A DNA stretch of 64,000 nt from Ctenosaura bakeri (taxonomy: Eukaryota > Chordata > Lepidosauria > Squamata > Iguanidae), in contig CAOLHI010001804.1 of the NCBI GenBank assembly GCA_948474755.1, positions 62,001 through 126,000 on the forward strand. Reading direction: 5' to 3'. A program made the position numbers and the translations under genes. This document shows, piece after piece, positions 47,901 through 58,377 of this stretch; within the stretch, counting starts at the first letter, position 1, and each line of letters opens with the position of its first letter. The notes below the pieces were generated by a model. It was not told the DNA's origin. It made no database searches and worked only from the letters and a program-made list of their open reading frames with translations.

Positions 47901-48336
47901 GAACTAAAGGAAATTCATACTCTAACTCGCATAGATATTCTTCTAACTTATACCAATAATTTGGATCATAATATGGTGAGGTGCAGGGGGGAACATAGAT
48001 GTTAACAAAAATATAAGAGTGGTGTATATTTTTAATAAAAATGGCCATGGCATATGGAGCTAATCCTTTAAGAGGAATAATTGAAGCTGAAAGAGAAATG
48101 GATATCAATATAGCCAGGCCACCACTCGGTCTACCACCTTTAGAAGAAGAATGTGCAGTGTTTGAGTAGGCCACATATCCAGGAAGCCAAATATCATGCT
48201 TTAGCCAGGTTTCCTGGAATAGCAGGACCTGAAATTGCTTGATATAGTCTAGAAAATCACAATCCTCTAGTTTGTTCCTCCAGCCTGCTAAATTCCAGGA
48301 CAAACAGGAAAGTCCAGATATTGAATATATTGATTG
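44960..48336 (-). CDS. LINE ORF2: AP-endonuclease and reverse transcriptase
   Basis: The enzyme nicks target DNA and primes reverse transcription of LINE RNA. The endonuclease part (from GLSCLSWNLAGW near 48310) shows QETW, IAGDFNARI, STVDYVLIS and GSDHQPL, the full catalytic set of an APE-type nuclease. The RT part (from about 46700) has the SLLDVSGKIYTR start, AFIDLKAAFDS, the LLYADDAILIS catalytic motif and SINYQKTKV. Near the C-terminus a C-x-C...H-x4-C pattern occurs (VCACNSV...IHVLLECP). The frame is interrupted once, by a one-base indel in the T-run at 47125-47130 (A-run on the coding strand). There is no in-frame ATG at the expected start; the frame follows ORF1 directly after a TGA. 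Confidence 0.85.
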
Positions 48337-49741
48337 TCATTGTTGTGTCAAAACCTGGATTTCATTGGTTTCCTCTGAAGTTACCACCGACCCATTTATT
48401 TGTAAGTAAGGGTTACAATGTACTTGATGTATATCGGCAAATACAGTATCTTTGTTTATAGTCTTCCTTTCATCTGATTCATAAGACTCCAATTTCCTCA
48501 TCTCTAACCAATTCGCTGTTGTTTGACGTGCTTGACTAGAGATGGTATTTCTATTACTGGGAGGGGATTCAAACATTATCAAATCATTCTGTTCCATAGG
48601 AGCTGAAGCTAAATCCAATTCTTTCCTACTCATCACAGTTAGCCTTTCTCTTAAGACGCCCAATCTTGTTATGATTGCTTTTTTTCAGTCAGGGGTAAAC
48701 ATTTATAAGAGTCTATTAACTGCTCTTCTTCACTGACCCTAGAGATATTAAATGGGTCTTGTGGGCAGCCTTTCTCAAAAGAGTTTGTCAATACAGGGTG
48801 TTGCTGCATGCAGTGGAACTCTTTATTAGGGGAGAGCAAGGGTGGAACTTTTAAACTACAATTTTCAAACTTAAAAGTTGATTTAGAACCATATTCTCCC
48901 CAAACCTTGGAATTATTCTTTACTGAATGGGATAATAAAGGTTTCCTCACTGTATCCAGAAACACTCGGGTAGGTACCACACCCAACCTAATAACAGAAG
49001 CTTTCCTCTTCATAAAGAGGGAAGGTATTGTAGCCGACCTAAATACTAGGATAAATTTTTGCGTTTGAGAAGGGGCGTATAAAAAATTGATAAATGAAAG
49101 ATCAACTGCCTTAATTGGTAAATGTAGTATAGTACTGATATGCTTCCTAGCACAGCTCATTGTATTCCACCGAGGAATAGATTGTCTATAAGGGAATATA
49201 CTTAAAGCAACCTGATTAACCTGAAGAGAGAGATTCATATCCTTTAGAAAGTTCTTAGCTACAGGGAATGAAGGAAGCTGGCTTGTATGAATGGTATTTG
49301 CAACTTTGATACCATCCTGCTTCTTAGTGATCATTTTTGAAGGAAATGTATGACTTTCCCTTTTTATAGTGGAGGTAAGACAGTCTAGTTTGTCTGAGAT
49401 ATTTCTTAATTCACTATAAATACTTTTTACAGTTGCCGCCACCAGATTATATTGTTTTCTAAAAGCATCCTATCATTAGAAGGAGAAATAATCTCCTGAA
49501 AGTCATCATGTCTACTCCCATCTACTAGGTTGCTTTTAGTTGTATTGTTTCTGCCTTGTAGATACTGGGGCTCTAAGCTTTCCTCTTCTAGAACATCAAA
49601 CCTATTAGAGGTAGGAACTGCAAATTTAAAAACATCTAATGGCTGCCTATCAGGTTTAAAAAAGTCATCAATCTTGGGCTGCTTAATTTTAAGGGGAGAA
49701 GAGTAAGTAGGACTTCCCCGAACTCTCTTTCTAGAAGCCAT
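48337..49741 (-). CDS. LINE ORF1 (about 467 codons, two one-base indels)
   Basis: It starts at ATG 49741 with a basic N-terminus (MASRKRVRGSP). A short heptad-like stretch follows near residue 105 (VKSIYSELRNISDKLDCL), then a probable RNA-binding middle part (AVDLSFINFLYAPSQ, then VPTRVFLDTVRKP). No CCHC knuckle is seen. The frame changes at the A-run 49461-49464 and at the T7 run 48679-48685. It ends CAA CAA TGA directly before the ORF2 frame. The likely role is RNA binding in the LINE ribonucleoprotein, inferred from position. Confidence 0.7.
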
Positions 49742-51269
49742 ATTAATTGGCTTTCAACTAGAAATTAAAAGAACTGGGTTAAGTAAATAATGCTTAATTA
49801 ACTAAATAATTAAATAGCTAAACAGATATGTACACATATATATGACTATAAAAATAGAAACATATGATTAACATATATCTGAGAACCTAAAAGAAATGAA
49901 AAAGAAGAATGAAGTCTAAAAAAAATACTGTTTTCACAAAGAAGGCAGTGCAGTTCAATTTTATGATCCTGAAGCAAATAGGCTGAGTAGCATATAGAAC
50001 TCAGGGTGCACCTCTTGAACTCAGATCTGCATCCAGACTGTTGTAGGCAGCAGCTGTTTGGGCTCTTCTTTCGTCTTCGTTCACAGGTTTTATCAAAGTT
50101 TCATCAGAACTCCCCAGAGGTAATTCCTCAGACTCAAAAGCAGGGGCTATCAGCGTTTATTATTGTCAATATCCACTGCTAGTTCAGTCTCTTCTCTACC
50201 AGACGCTGCAGGACCCTCAAACAAAGGGATAACGAACAGTTCGCAGTTCACAGCTTGCTGTCCCACATCATCAATCAGACCTTAAAGGATGGTAGAAGGC
50301 TCTATATCCTCCCTTCCTCCTCCTCTTTGTCCAGCCAACAGGTCAAAGATACAACCTCAAATCTCAAGCCTCTGCTCACCACTTTAGCATTTCAGCTGTG
50401 AGTTCCAAATTATAGGCAAATAAAGATGATAAGGACAATGCCAAAAATGCAAACAGCTATGGAAAAGGACTGTTGTATATAAGCTTCTTCAACTTGAGTA
50501 AATATACCATCAGTAGTCCTCAATCCAGATGAAAATGGCAAGACAGCAGTTCTTAAGGAATAGTCGTGAATAGAAGTGTCTTCTCTGATGTAAACAACCC
50601 AGCTGTAATTTGCCTGGGCTCCACTCTGCCAGCACTCAGCTAGCCCTCAGCTGGCCTTCCAAAAGCTTCAGGTAGGTTAATTGTCAAGTGATCACAGCTG
50701 CCCAAATAAAGTCTTAAAATCTTAGAATCTTAAATAATTAAAACCCTAAGTAATAAAAATTTGGGGGTTATTAAAACCTCAGAACTTTAAAACTCAATGT
50801 TTAAAAGATCCAATGTTAAAAAGGTTGAAAAGATTAAAAGAGCAATAAAAAAAAAAAAGCATCAACTTGCTCACTAAAATCCGAGTTAAAAATCACCATT
50901 AAGGACTAAAAAACACAACAAGTTATTCCTTTCTTCAATTGGACTAATAGAATACCAAACCCTCCACTGCACTTACGGGTAGCAGACCAAAGCAACAAGA
51001 CTAACCAGGAGCAAAAGCTTTGCTTTCTCCACCCCTTCTTATCAGAAGCAGTACATAAAAAACAAAGTCAGTGGTGCACCAATTTAAGCAGCTAAACTTG
51101 CACACTGAGAAAAACAAATGTACAACAGAGATGGGTTGGCATCCAAACAGTGAACTATGCCAAAGATAACAGAGGATAACAAAAGAATAAACAAAAGGCT
51201 AAACTTTCAGAGGAGCTCTTTACAGCAGCTGCTGCCTTGTCGCCATCTTGGCTCCTCCCCCTATCAGCC
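49742..51269 (-). promoter_or_regulatory. LINE 5' UTR / internal promoter
   Basis: 1.5 kb of non-coding sequence. The first 35 bases contain AGCCAAGATGGCG (51253-51241), a match to the YY1 site also found at the start of mammalian L1 promoters. No conserved ORF was seen. Confidence 0.6.
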
Positions 51270-51279
51270 CTTTGTATCA
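51270..51279. repeat. Target-site duplication of the Vingi-like LINE (5' side)
   Basis: CTTTGTATCA, identical to 44816-44825. Confidence 0.9.
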
Positions 51280-51983
51280 CTGAGATGTGTTTTCAGTAAA
51301 AAAAAATCCTTTTTAAAAAACCTCATCTACTATCTCTGATTTCAGAAGACATTTGTACACTTTTTTTGATTACATGATCATCATCCTTACAGAATTCTAA
51401 GTAAAAAAATCATTTTCTCCAGCCTCTTTAACTGGATCTCTCTAGTTTACATCTCTTCAGCTTTCCTGAAATCCAAAGTCTGTGTTTGACTGTACTCTTC
51501 TTTGACCTGTCCCACAATCATAAATTCTAGCATTACACTGTCACTCCCTCCTTAAAATACCAACTGTTTTGATTCCAGAGACTAACTCCTTCCTATTTGT
51601 TATGATCAAATCCAAGATTGTTGATCCTCTTGTTCGTTCCTCCTCTTTCTGAAATAGGATATTATTTGCAAGCCACATCAGGAATTTGTTGAAGAGCCTA
51701 TGCTTAGCAGAGCTGGTCTCCCAGTAGCTACCAAAATAATGGAACTCCCCCAAACTACCAGTTCTTGTTTCTTGGGAGATTTCTGAGATTTTAAAAAAGC
51801 ATCTACCATATCATCTTGATTTGATGGCCTGTAGTAAACTCCTGCCATGTTGTTGTTGTTGTTTTTCTCCATTTATGGTCCAATTTAATTACTCAGTTGG
51901 ATTTCTGTACAAGTTAATTTGTCTTTGACATACAGTACTACTCCCTCTCCTTTTCTTCCTCATCTATTCTTTTTGAACAAAGT

Positions 51984-52140
51984 ACAGGTTTCCCCCACTA
52001 TTCTGACGGGTTAGGGGCTGAAGCACTGTCAAATGGAAAATTGGTCAAAAAACAGAACCCATGTAGAGGCTTACATGGGACAGCCTGTGTGCACAGCTTG
52101 CAAAATCTCTCAGTCAGCTTGATGAAACTGATGAAAGTCC
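51984..52140. mobile_element. Tigger-like MITE fragment
   Basis: TACAGGTTTCCCCCACTATTC at its left edge is a typical Tigger/mariner terminus. The other end is not clear. Confidence 0.4.
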
Positions 52141-52142
52141 GC

Positions 52143-52327
52143 TGTTTTGACACTTGCAAATGACAGACAAGTTCCATTAGATTGAGGATCGGTCTTCTCT
52201 TTTGGTAGGCAAGAACTGGGAGTGCAGGTGGTCTCAAATGAGCTTCAATTGGCAAGAACAACTGGCAAAAGTGAGGACCGTTCATCAAATTAATGGAACA
52301 TGTCTGTCATTTGCAAGTGTCAAAACA
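52143..52327. mobile_element. Hairpin-forming MITE-like unit
   Basis: Arms of about 50 bp (52147-52197 and 52270-52325) are near-perfect inverted copies sharing TTTTGACACTTGCAAATGAC. They are separated by about 75 bp. No target duplication could be fixed. Confidence 0.6.
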
Positions 52328-53106
52328 ATGGAATGTCAAAAAAGTCAAAGAAAAGCATGTATATCCTTCAATTGTTATATTCCAATCATGACAGTCATAC
52401 TACCACATCTCTGTTACACCAAGTCATATTTACATTCCTGCTCTAGGACTTCAGGCTCGTCTTGTTTGTTTTCCAAACTCTGTGCACTGGTGTTTAGACA
52501 ACTAAAGCTTTATTCTTCTGTGAGTTTTACTGTGGCTCCCATTGTCTCCCTCGGCTTCTCTAGAATTCACACCCTTGTATTTAGAGCTTTGTTTTGGAGA
52601 GATATGTACGTTATCTTCCCCAGCCCGCAAGGTTTAGTTTTACAGTCTTCTTGATCAGATTTGCCATGTTTTTGCAAAAGACATTCTTCCTTGTCTTTGT
52701 GAGGTGTAGACCATCTGTAGCCAGTAGCCCTTTGTCTAAGAAAAAGATGATCATCCCAGATGCCAACACTCTCCTGTCAAACACCACTTGGGTAGTCAGT
52801 CATTCACTGGCAGTATCTGCCTATCCCTGTGGATTCCTTTATCTTTCAGTGGTAGAACTGCCAAGAATACCACCTGTGCCTCTAAACTCTTCACTTTCCT
52901 ACTCAAGATGATCTGCTCATGTAAACCAGAAGAAAGGGGTACTGCTCTGTGTTCTTGATGAGCTTCAGCAACTAGTCAGTGACTTTCTGGATACATGTGC
53001 CAGAAAGACAGCACATGTCTTGGTTCATCTTGTCAAGCTCACACACAGTTCCCTCTGTGCACCAGCACCTTTCTTTTCCCTCTTGCTGCACTTGTTGATT
53101 TGGTTG

Positions 53107-53962
53107 TGTTACCCTGATTTCTGGGGTCCTGATGGGGACACCTCAATGTGCTCCAATCAATGGGGAATGAAAATTAGCCAGAGCAAAAGCAATACCACTA
53201 CGAGAGGCAGGGCAACCTAGCGAGATCTTTTAACCCAATGTTTACTAGGTCAAGCCAAGCCAAAAATCACACCAAATTGCTAATTTAATTATCTTTATTT
53301 AAAAATAAGTATTTGCGCACGTTCGCACTCACACAAGAACGATCGAGAAATAAAAGAGAGGAAATTTGATAGGGGATTTTGGAGGGTTATTGTTGAGGTA
53401 TACTGCACCTGGTCCTGGAGTCTGAGGTAGCAGCGGAGCGAGAGAAGGGACGCAGCACGTGGAGGGCTGAGGGGATAGCCGGATGGAGTGACGTGAAGCC
53501 AAGAGCGATCTGGAGCAATTCGAAGAACCACTAAAAAACCAGGTCTTTTTATAGGGGAAATGTACCTGGGGGGCTAATCCTTTCCCAGGGAGAAGAATAG
53601 GTTGAGGAGCTAGAACAAAGCTCTGAAATGCTAGCTTCCCCTGCTTGATTAGATTTGCCAGGGTTGTCAAAAGCCTCAGCTGTATGTAAATTGTCCTCGC
53701 TTGATGGGCCGTTTGTCAGGAACGCTAATCCTGTCAAGCTGGCTTCTCAGGGCAGAGGAACCTTTGTGTAGTTTAATGTGTGCATGTCTGGAGGGCTCCT
53801 GGGCTACATGACAAATTATTTACTGGCCTGACTGGGTTTTTCCTGATTTCGGCCGTCTGGCTGTGCCTGCCTGCGTGCTTGTCCAGGGGACCTTCTCAGG
53901 CATGTGGAAATATATTTATTAAATTGTAGACCCTGGGAGAGGGTTATTCTACCACAGTAACA
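53107..53962 (-). repeat. ERV-B 3' LTR (856 bp)
   Basis: TGTTAC...GTAACA ends. The minus strand has a TATAAAAA box at 53553-53546 and an AATAAA signal at 53299-53294. A G-run polypurine tract (complement of 53963-53976) abuts it. Confidence 0.8.
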
Positions 53963-54382
53963 ATCCCCCCCGAAAATGAGCAATGAGGGCACGATATCAG
54001 ACATTTTCCAATTAAAACCAAAAATAATTTTTAGGGCCAAATTGGGACAATAGGGCAAGGCTGCAGTATACCACCAGAGGGAGAACGGGAGTGTCTCAAG
54101 GGAAAGAACTAGAAAGAGGAAGTTAGGCCTATGGTTCACATTTCTAACATTTCTAAACACACACATAGCATACATAGAAAAATAAACAGTAAAGAGCCTT
54201 CTCCCCAGTGGAGAAGCAATGGCAGAGTATCACATGTAGATGAAAAATCCAAGCAAGATATATACAACAGTCCCAGGAATATAAGGCACAAAGTCACCAG
54301 TCTGAGGCAGCAGTTAGGCTTTTAGTCCACAAGTCTTGGGGTGCATTAAAAAAAAATGTCCTTCTCACACACACCCCCAAGT

Positions 54383-54661
54383 TCAGAAAACTTCTTCCGC
54401 GCCCGGAAATAAAGCAGCTAATGTAAGTCCGTCAGGGAGGTGAGCAAGATGTCTGAAGTCTGGAACAGGCGTGGGCAGCTGGATAATCATTGCTGCGCCC
54501 CCTCTTTGACAGCGGGGTCTTCTGACATTGACGTTGACAGCATTGATGGCTGTAGGCCTGTCTGAGTGTTCCTTGGTGGGTGCTCGCTCTTCGGTTTTCT
54601 CTTCTTCTGGATTCGGTTCCCACGGTCGCTTCGGACCTATTTTGGGGGAATGTCTAGGCAC
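54383..54661 (-). CDS. Uncharacterised 92-residue ORF at the ERV-B 3' end
   Basis: It is open from ATG 54661. It is basic and charged at the start (PKIGPKRPWEPNPEEEKTEE), with an RRPRCQRGG patch in the middle and a hydrophobic end. I do not recognise it. It may be a chance frame or the relic of an accessory gene. A TATA-like promoter or splice signal was not identified. Confidence 0.3.
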   Translation of the reverse strand: MPRHSPKIGPKRPWEPNPEEEKTEERAPTKEHSDRPTAINAVNVNVRRPRCQRGGAAMIIQLPTPVPDFRHLAHLPDGLTLAALFPGAEEVF

Positions 54662-55132
54662 TTTGGTTAATGGCAGTTATGCAAATTATTATCCAATCAG
54701 AAACTGACAGGGCTTGTCATGGGAATTCGACAAATTGGGGAAATGTTTTCTTTATCAGAATGTCGTTGTGGGGAGAAATGTGAGACTAGTGAAGACCATA
54801 TATCATTGAGTATAACCCAGGAGGTGGTCCCAGAGCTAAAGCAGGGCATGGATCACCCTCAGGCTTCAGGGTGTTGGTCATAGCTGGGGAGGCTGCTCTC
54901 GAAGCAGGCCTTCACCTCTGAGATAGATCAGGCCTGCAAAGCTCAGGTATCATGGACCACACAAGGCCAGGTTTTCAATGTTCACAGATTGTGCTTCATC
55001 CAGGCTGGCCATTTGTTTCAAACAATTACCCATAAGTTGCTGAAGTACCACTAATGAACTGTCTCAGCTTGAACTAGGTTAAATTCTGGTCTTCAGCTCC
55101 TTACTGTGGTGAGCAGGAGCTCCCATTATGGT

Positions 55133-55191
<59 letters not shown>

Positions 55192-55192
55192 A
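55133..55192. repeat. (GAAA)n microsatellite
   Basis: About 15 perfect GAAA units. Confidence 0.95.
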
Positions 55193-55894
55193 TCAATCCT
55201 TAAGGGGCGAGCCTTGACTATGTTTGCTCTTTGACAGAGGGGGTGCTGACACTTCCTGACAGCTTGTCAGACAGAGGCAGACCAGCTTATGCAAATATCT
55301 TAGGGACGTATGCAAATTTCCCAGAAGGCACTTACACTCTAATTATCACCTTTGGGGGGTTTACTTTTGAGTAGAACCATGGGGAAAGGTCTTGCATACT
55401 CACGCGCTCAATGCCAGCAGTAGTGGTGATCATTGCTACGGCTTTGACAGCTCTCACCCTAGCTGTCAAAGCTCTCTGACAGAATGGGATTGATGGTCTC
55501 ATGGGGGCTCTGACATCTCTGGGCATCAGATCAGCTTTCCAGAGTTAGACCTAGTTCTCTTGAGAGGTTCGTTGAAGGACCTCTCGGCTAGCTCTGTCCC
55601 CCCATGGCGTCATTGCACACAGTGTCCCCGGTCTTTGGGGATCCCGACGCCATGGTGTAAACTGTTTACCTACCTCAGGGTAGTAGGGCTAAATCTGGAG
55701 GCCCGATTTACCTCAGAGGACCTTGGGATTTTTAATCCCTTGGTTTCTCCATTTCCACACCCCTTTCCCCTTATACAAGTAAAAGATAGAAAAATTAACT
55801 CTTGCCTTATGGGCATGCAACACCAAGAACGAAAAACCATTTGCTTTATAGACTGATTGGGCCTCAGTTGCCCTGGCCGATTCACTAAGGGCTT

Positions 55895-58259
55895 TCAAGT
55901 TTTGCTAGCTGGCAATGGATCCAATATAAGGCCAGTGAGGCTTAACACAGAGATGATCTGGAAAGCCAGTATTACAACAATGGGATGTAGCATCAGGTTG
56001 AAAAACCCTGTTGCCTTCGGAGACCAACCTAGGAGTGACTCCCACCATGAATGATGACCAGCATTTAAGATTTCTTTGGAAAGGCTGGCGATGACTTCAC
56101 CATTTTGTGAGACTAGAAAAGCTGCTTTACTTCCTGCAACTTTTATATTCATTAATTGCACCTTTAGGTCAGGGTGAGTCAATAACTGGTGCAATATGCG
56201 TAAATTAAGCCCAAAGAATACAGGGAAAATAGAAGTGTACAGGGAGGGGACTGCAGCCATTTCTTGCTTTGTCCAGATGGGTTTTGCATAATCTATATCA
56301 GCCACTTACAGTTGTGACATTGCAGAAACAGCTATTTAACATGGGGACCATGGGTTGTAGAGTATATCCATTTATAGTGATTGTGTGGCACACAGTTCTT
56401 ATACATACACAACCTTTTCCTGTGTATACGATGGCTGAATTTGAATCTTGGGTAATCTCGTAGGCACAGCTGCCTTCAGTGCCATTAAGGGGCATCAAAC
56501 ATGGATGATGGGACATTAAGTTTTCATCTGACCAGATGAAGCCTAAATCCTCACGGTGTCTACATCCTTCTACATTTACAGTTTGCCATTTAGGTCCAAG
56601 CACTGTGGTCCAATGCGTACAGTCTTTGGAGTATAATACATCACCAGAAACAGTTTGAATTCCAAGCGGAACAACGGGATGGATGGGGAGTATTGTCCTT
56701 GCAGTGGCAGTCACCATGAATAATTGCAATTGATTCCATCGGGGGATATATGTGGCATTTAAAGGGGTCCATCATGCCTCAAGCTGCACCTCCTCTTTCC
56801 TTAACTTAGGCCAAATCATTTCTCTAATTTCCTTTGGGATATGCCCATCTTGGGTGTGTCAAATTAATTCCCTAGCTGTCGTCATGTTTGTGGTGTGCAT
56901 TTGAATGTACACTAAGGCTGTGGAAATGTTTCTGTTGCCAAAATGCATTTCTTTTGCCAAAATTAAATCGTCTCTCTCCATGGCCAATTCCTAATTTAAA
57001 AGTAACGGAGTTACAGAGTGCTGAATGTTAGACAAGACTTGGGTGGATTGCCTTATGGGTTCTCCCACATTTGCCATGTCTGTGGTTACATAGGACAGCT
57101 TATTGGCTAAAACTTCAACATTGGCTGCATCCAATAGACATACCAGCTCCCACAGGAGCAATCCAATCCATCCATACCCTTTTTACCCTAGAGGGGCTTA
57201 CTGGTCTGGACAGTAATTTAACCTACTCTGCCCAGCCATCTTCACTGGGGCGTAAATAAAGGGTGCACTCTCGCCAATGTGCTGAAGTGTTTAACTTATG
57301 AAGTCCTATCTGGATTTCCTTGAGAGAGAGCGTTGGCTGTAATAACATCAAGTCCTGAACATCTGACTTTAAAACGTGAGATCCCATGATGAGGGACTCT
57401 GCTTGGATCAATGTGTCAGCATCCTTACTTAATGGATCGAACACAGTGACAATCGAGTGCCTATGGCCAAATTGGAGGGTATACTTGCCTTCCTCATAGG
57501 TTAGATTTAGGACAAGTATTCCCCATGACTGAAACCACAACATGCAACTTGTTGAATTACATGCTGAACTATTCAGAAGTACAGATCAGCTCGGTGGACC
57601 TTGTTTGTATAAATTGGTTCGCTCTATGCTCCAGAATTGCTTATGCCAATCTGCAACCTGGGTTGTTTGATGCTTCCCCGAGGGTGATATCAGCGTGATT
57701 TCAATAGGTACGGTGTGTCCTTCAGCTGTTCTGAGGAGGATGGAGAGGACAAAGGGGTCTCCCACATTCCAGGCTGCACCAATAACAATTGCTAAGTCGC
57801 AGGCTGGGTTGGGGTTATCTGAGTGGAGACCCTCGAACTCCGTAGCAGCCGTGCTAGGCTGGCATTGGGCAAGGTAGTCAGGGTGTTTGCCTTTGGTCCT
57901 TCCAGGCAGAAAACTTCCTCATTCCTATTTTCTGGGTATATACATTTGGCAATCGTACACGCGGTGGCCAATTTATGATCTGCAAACCATTGTTGTATTT
58001 GCGTGAACAAGTAAATATGATTTGGATTGGTGCTGTCAGCTACAGGAACAATTCTACACTGCAGTCCCTCTCCTGGAAGATGTCGGGGTTCTAGAATAGT
58101 ACAGTTCCAAGAATAAAATTTGCTGGGGGATTTGGCTGGAATGGGTCCGAAGAAAACCATCAAGGGGAGAAAAAGCAAAACGGTTCCTACTGCGTCCGAT
58201 GTCCTTACGTTCATGATTGCCACTTCTGTGCTGTGAAACAGAAAGGTACTCTCTACCAA
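55895..58259 (-). pseudogene. ERV-B env
   Basis: It starts near 58259 with a leader whose hydrophobic core reads VGTVLLFLPLMVFFG. A cysteine-bearing SU region follows (58150-57230, broken by stops), then a basic RVKR step near 57190 that fits a furin site, followed by a Gly/Ala stretch. Cysteine-rich TM ectodomain frames (56729-56298) come next, and finally a membrane segment in the 56305-55895 frame (MLHPIVVILAFQIISVLSL). The order SU, cleavage, fusion region, Cys pair, anchor is that of a retroviral envelope. Several stops make it non-functional. Confidence 0.7.
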
Positions 58260-58377
58260 CTATAATTTTGAAACCTACAAACTATGTACAGTAACACGCA
58301 AAGGAAGGGAGAAAAAGGAAGAGAGAGCCTGAGCAGCCGGCTCTTCCCCAATTCCTGCCTGTCCTTTATCCTGAGTC

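Larger units (their letters stand above)
44826..51269 (-). mobile_element. Full-length Vingi-like (I-superfamily) LINE
   Basis: A 6444-bp element lies between perfect 10-bp direct repeats CTTTGTATCA. On the minus strand it has a 1.53-kb 5' UTR starting GGCTGATAGGGGGAGGAGCC, ORF1, ORF2 (AP-endonuclease, RT with YADD, C-terminal Cys/His region) and a short 3' UTR ending in a TTGAAC repeat. The two ORFs are damaged by only three one-base indels, all in homopolymers. The I/Vingi assignment comes from the ORF2 architecture and from Vingi being known in Anolis; a closer clade is not certain. Confidence 0.85.
51360..53106 (-). mobile_element. CR1 LINE on the minus strand, cut by ERV-B
   Basis: The minus strand shows endonuclease relics ([35 protein letters not shown] at 51870-51540) preceded by ORF1 esterase-like relics (VVFLAVLPLKDKG-type text near 52860). 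It is the same arrangement as the copy at 12790. Its 5' part is separated by ERV-B and not visible in the window. Confidence 0.7.
53977..55530 (-). other. ERV-B segment between env and the 3' LTR
   Basis: About 1.5 kb without env or pol similarity. It holds a 92-residue basic/Pro-rich frame (54661-54383) with no known domain and a (GAAA)n run. The position is comparable to the 3' accessory region of complex retroviruses, but no homology is visible. Confidence 0.45.

Noticed and set aside
55133..55192. CRISPR-like or satellite array
   Set aside because: It is a plain tetranucleotide microsatellite without spacers; no CRISPR array occurs in the window.
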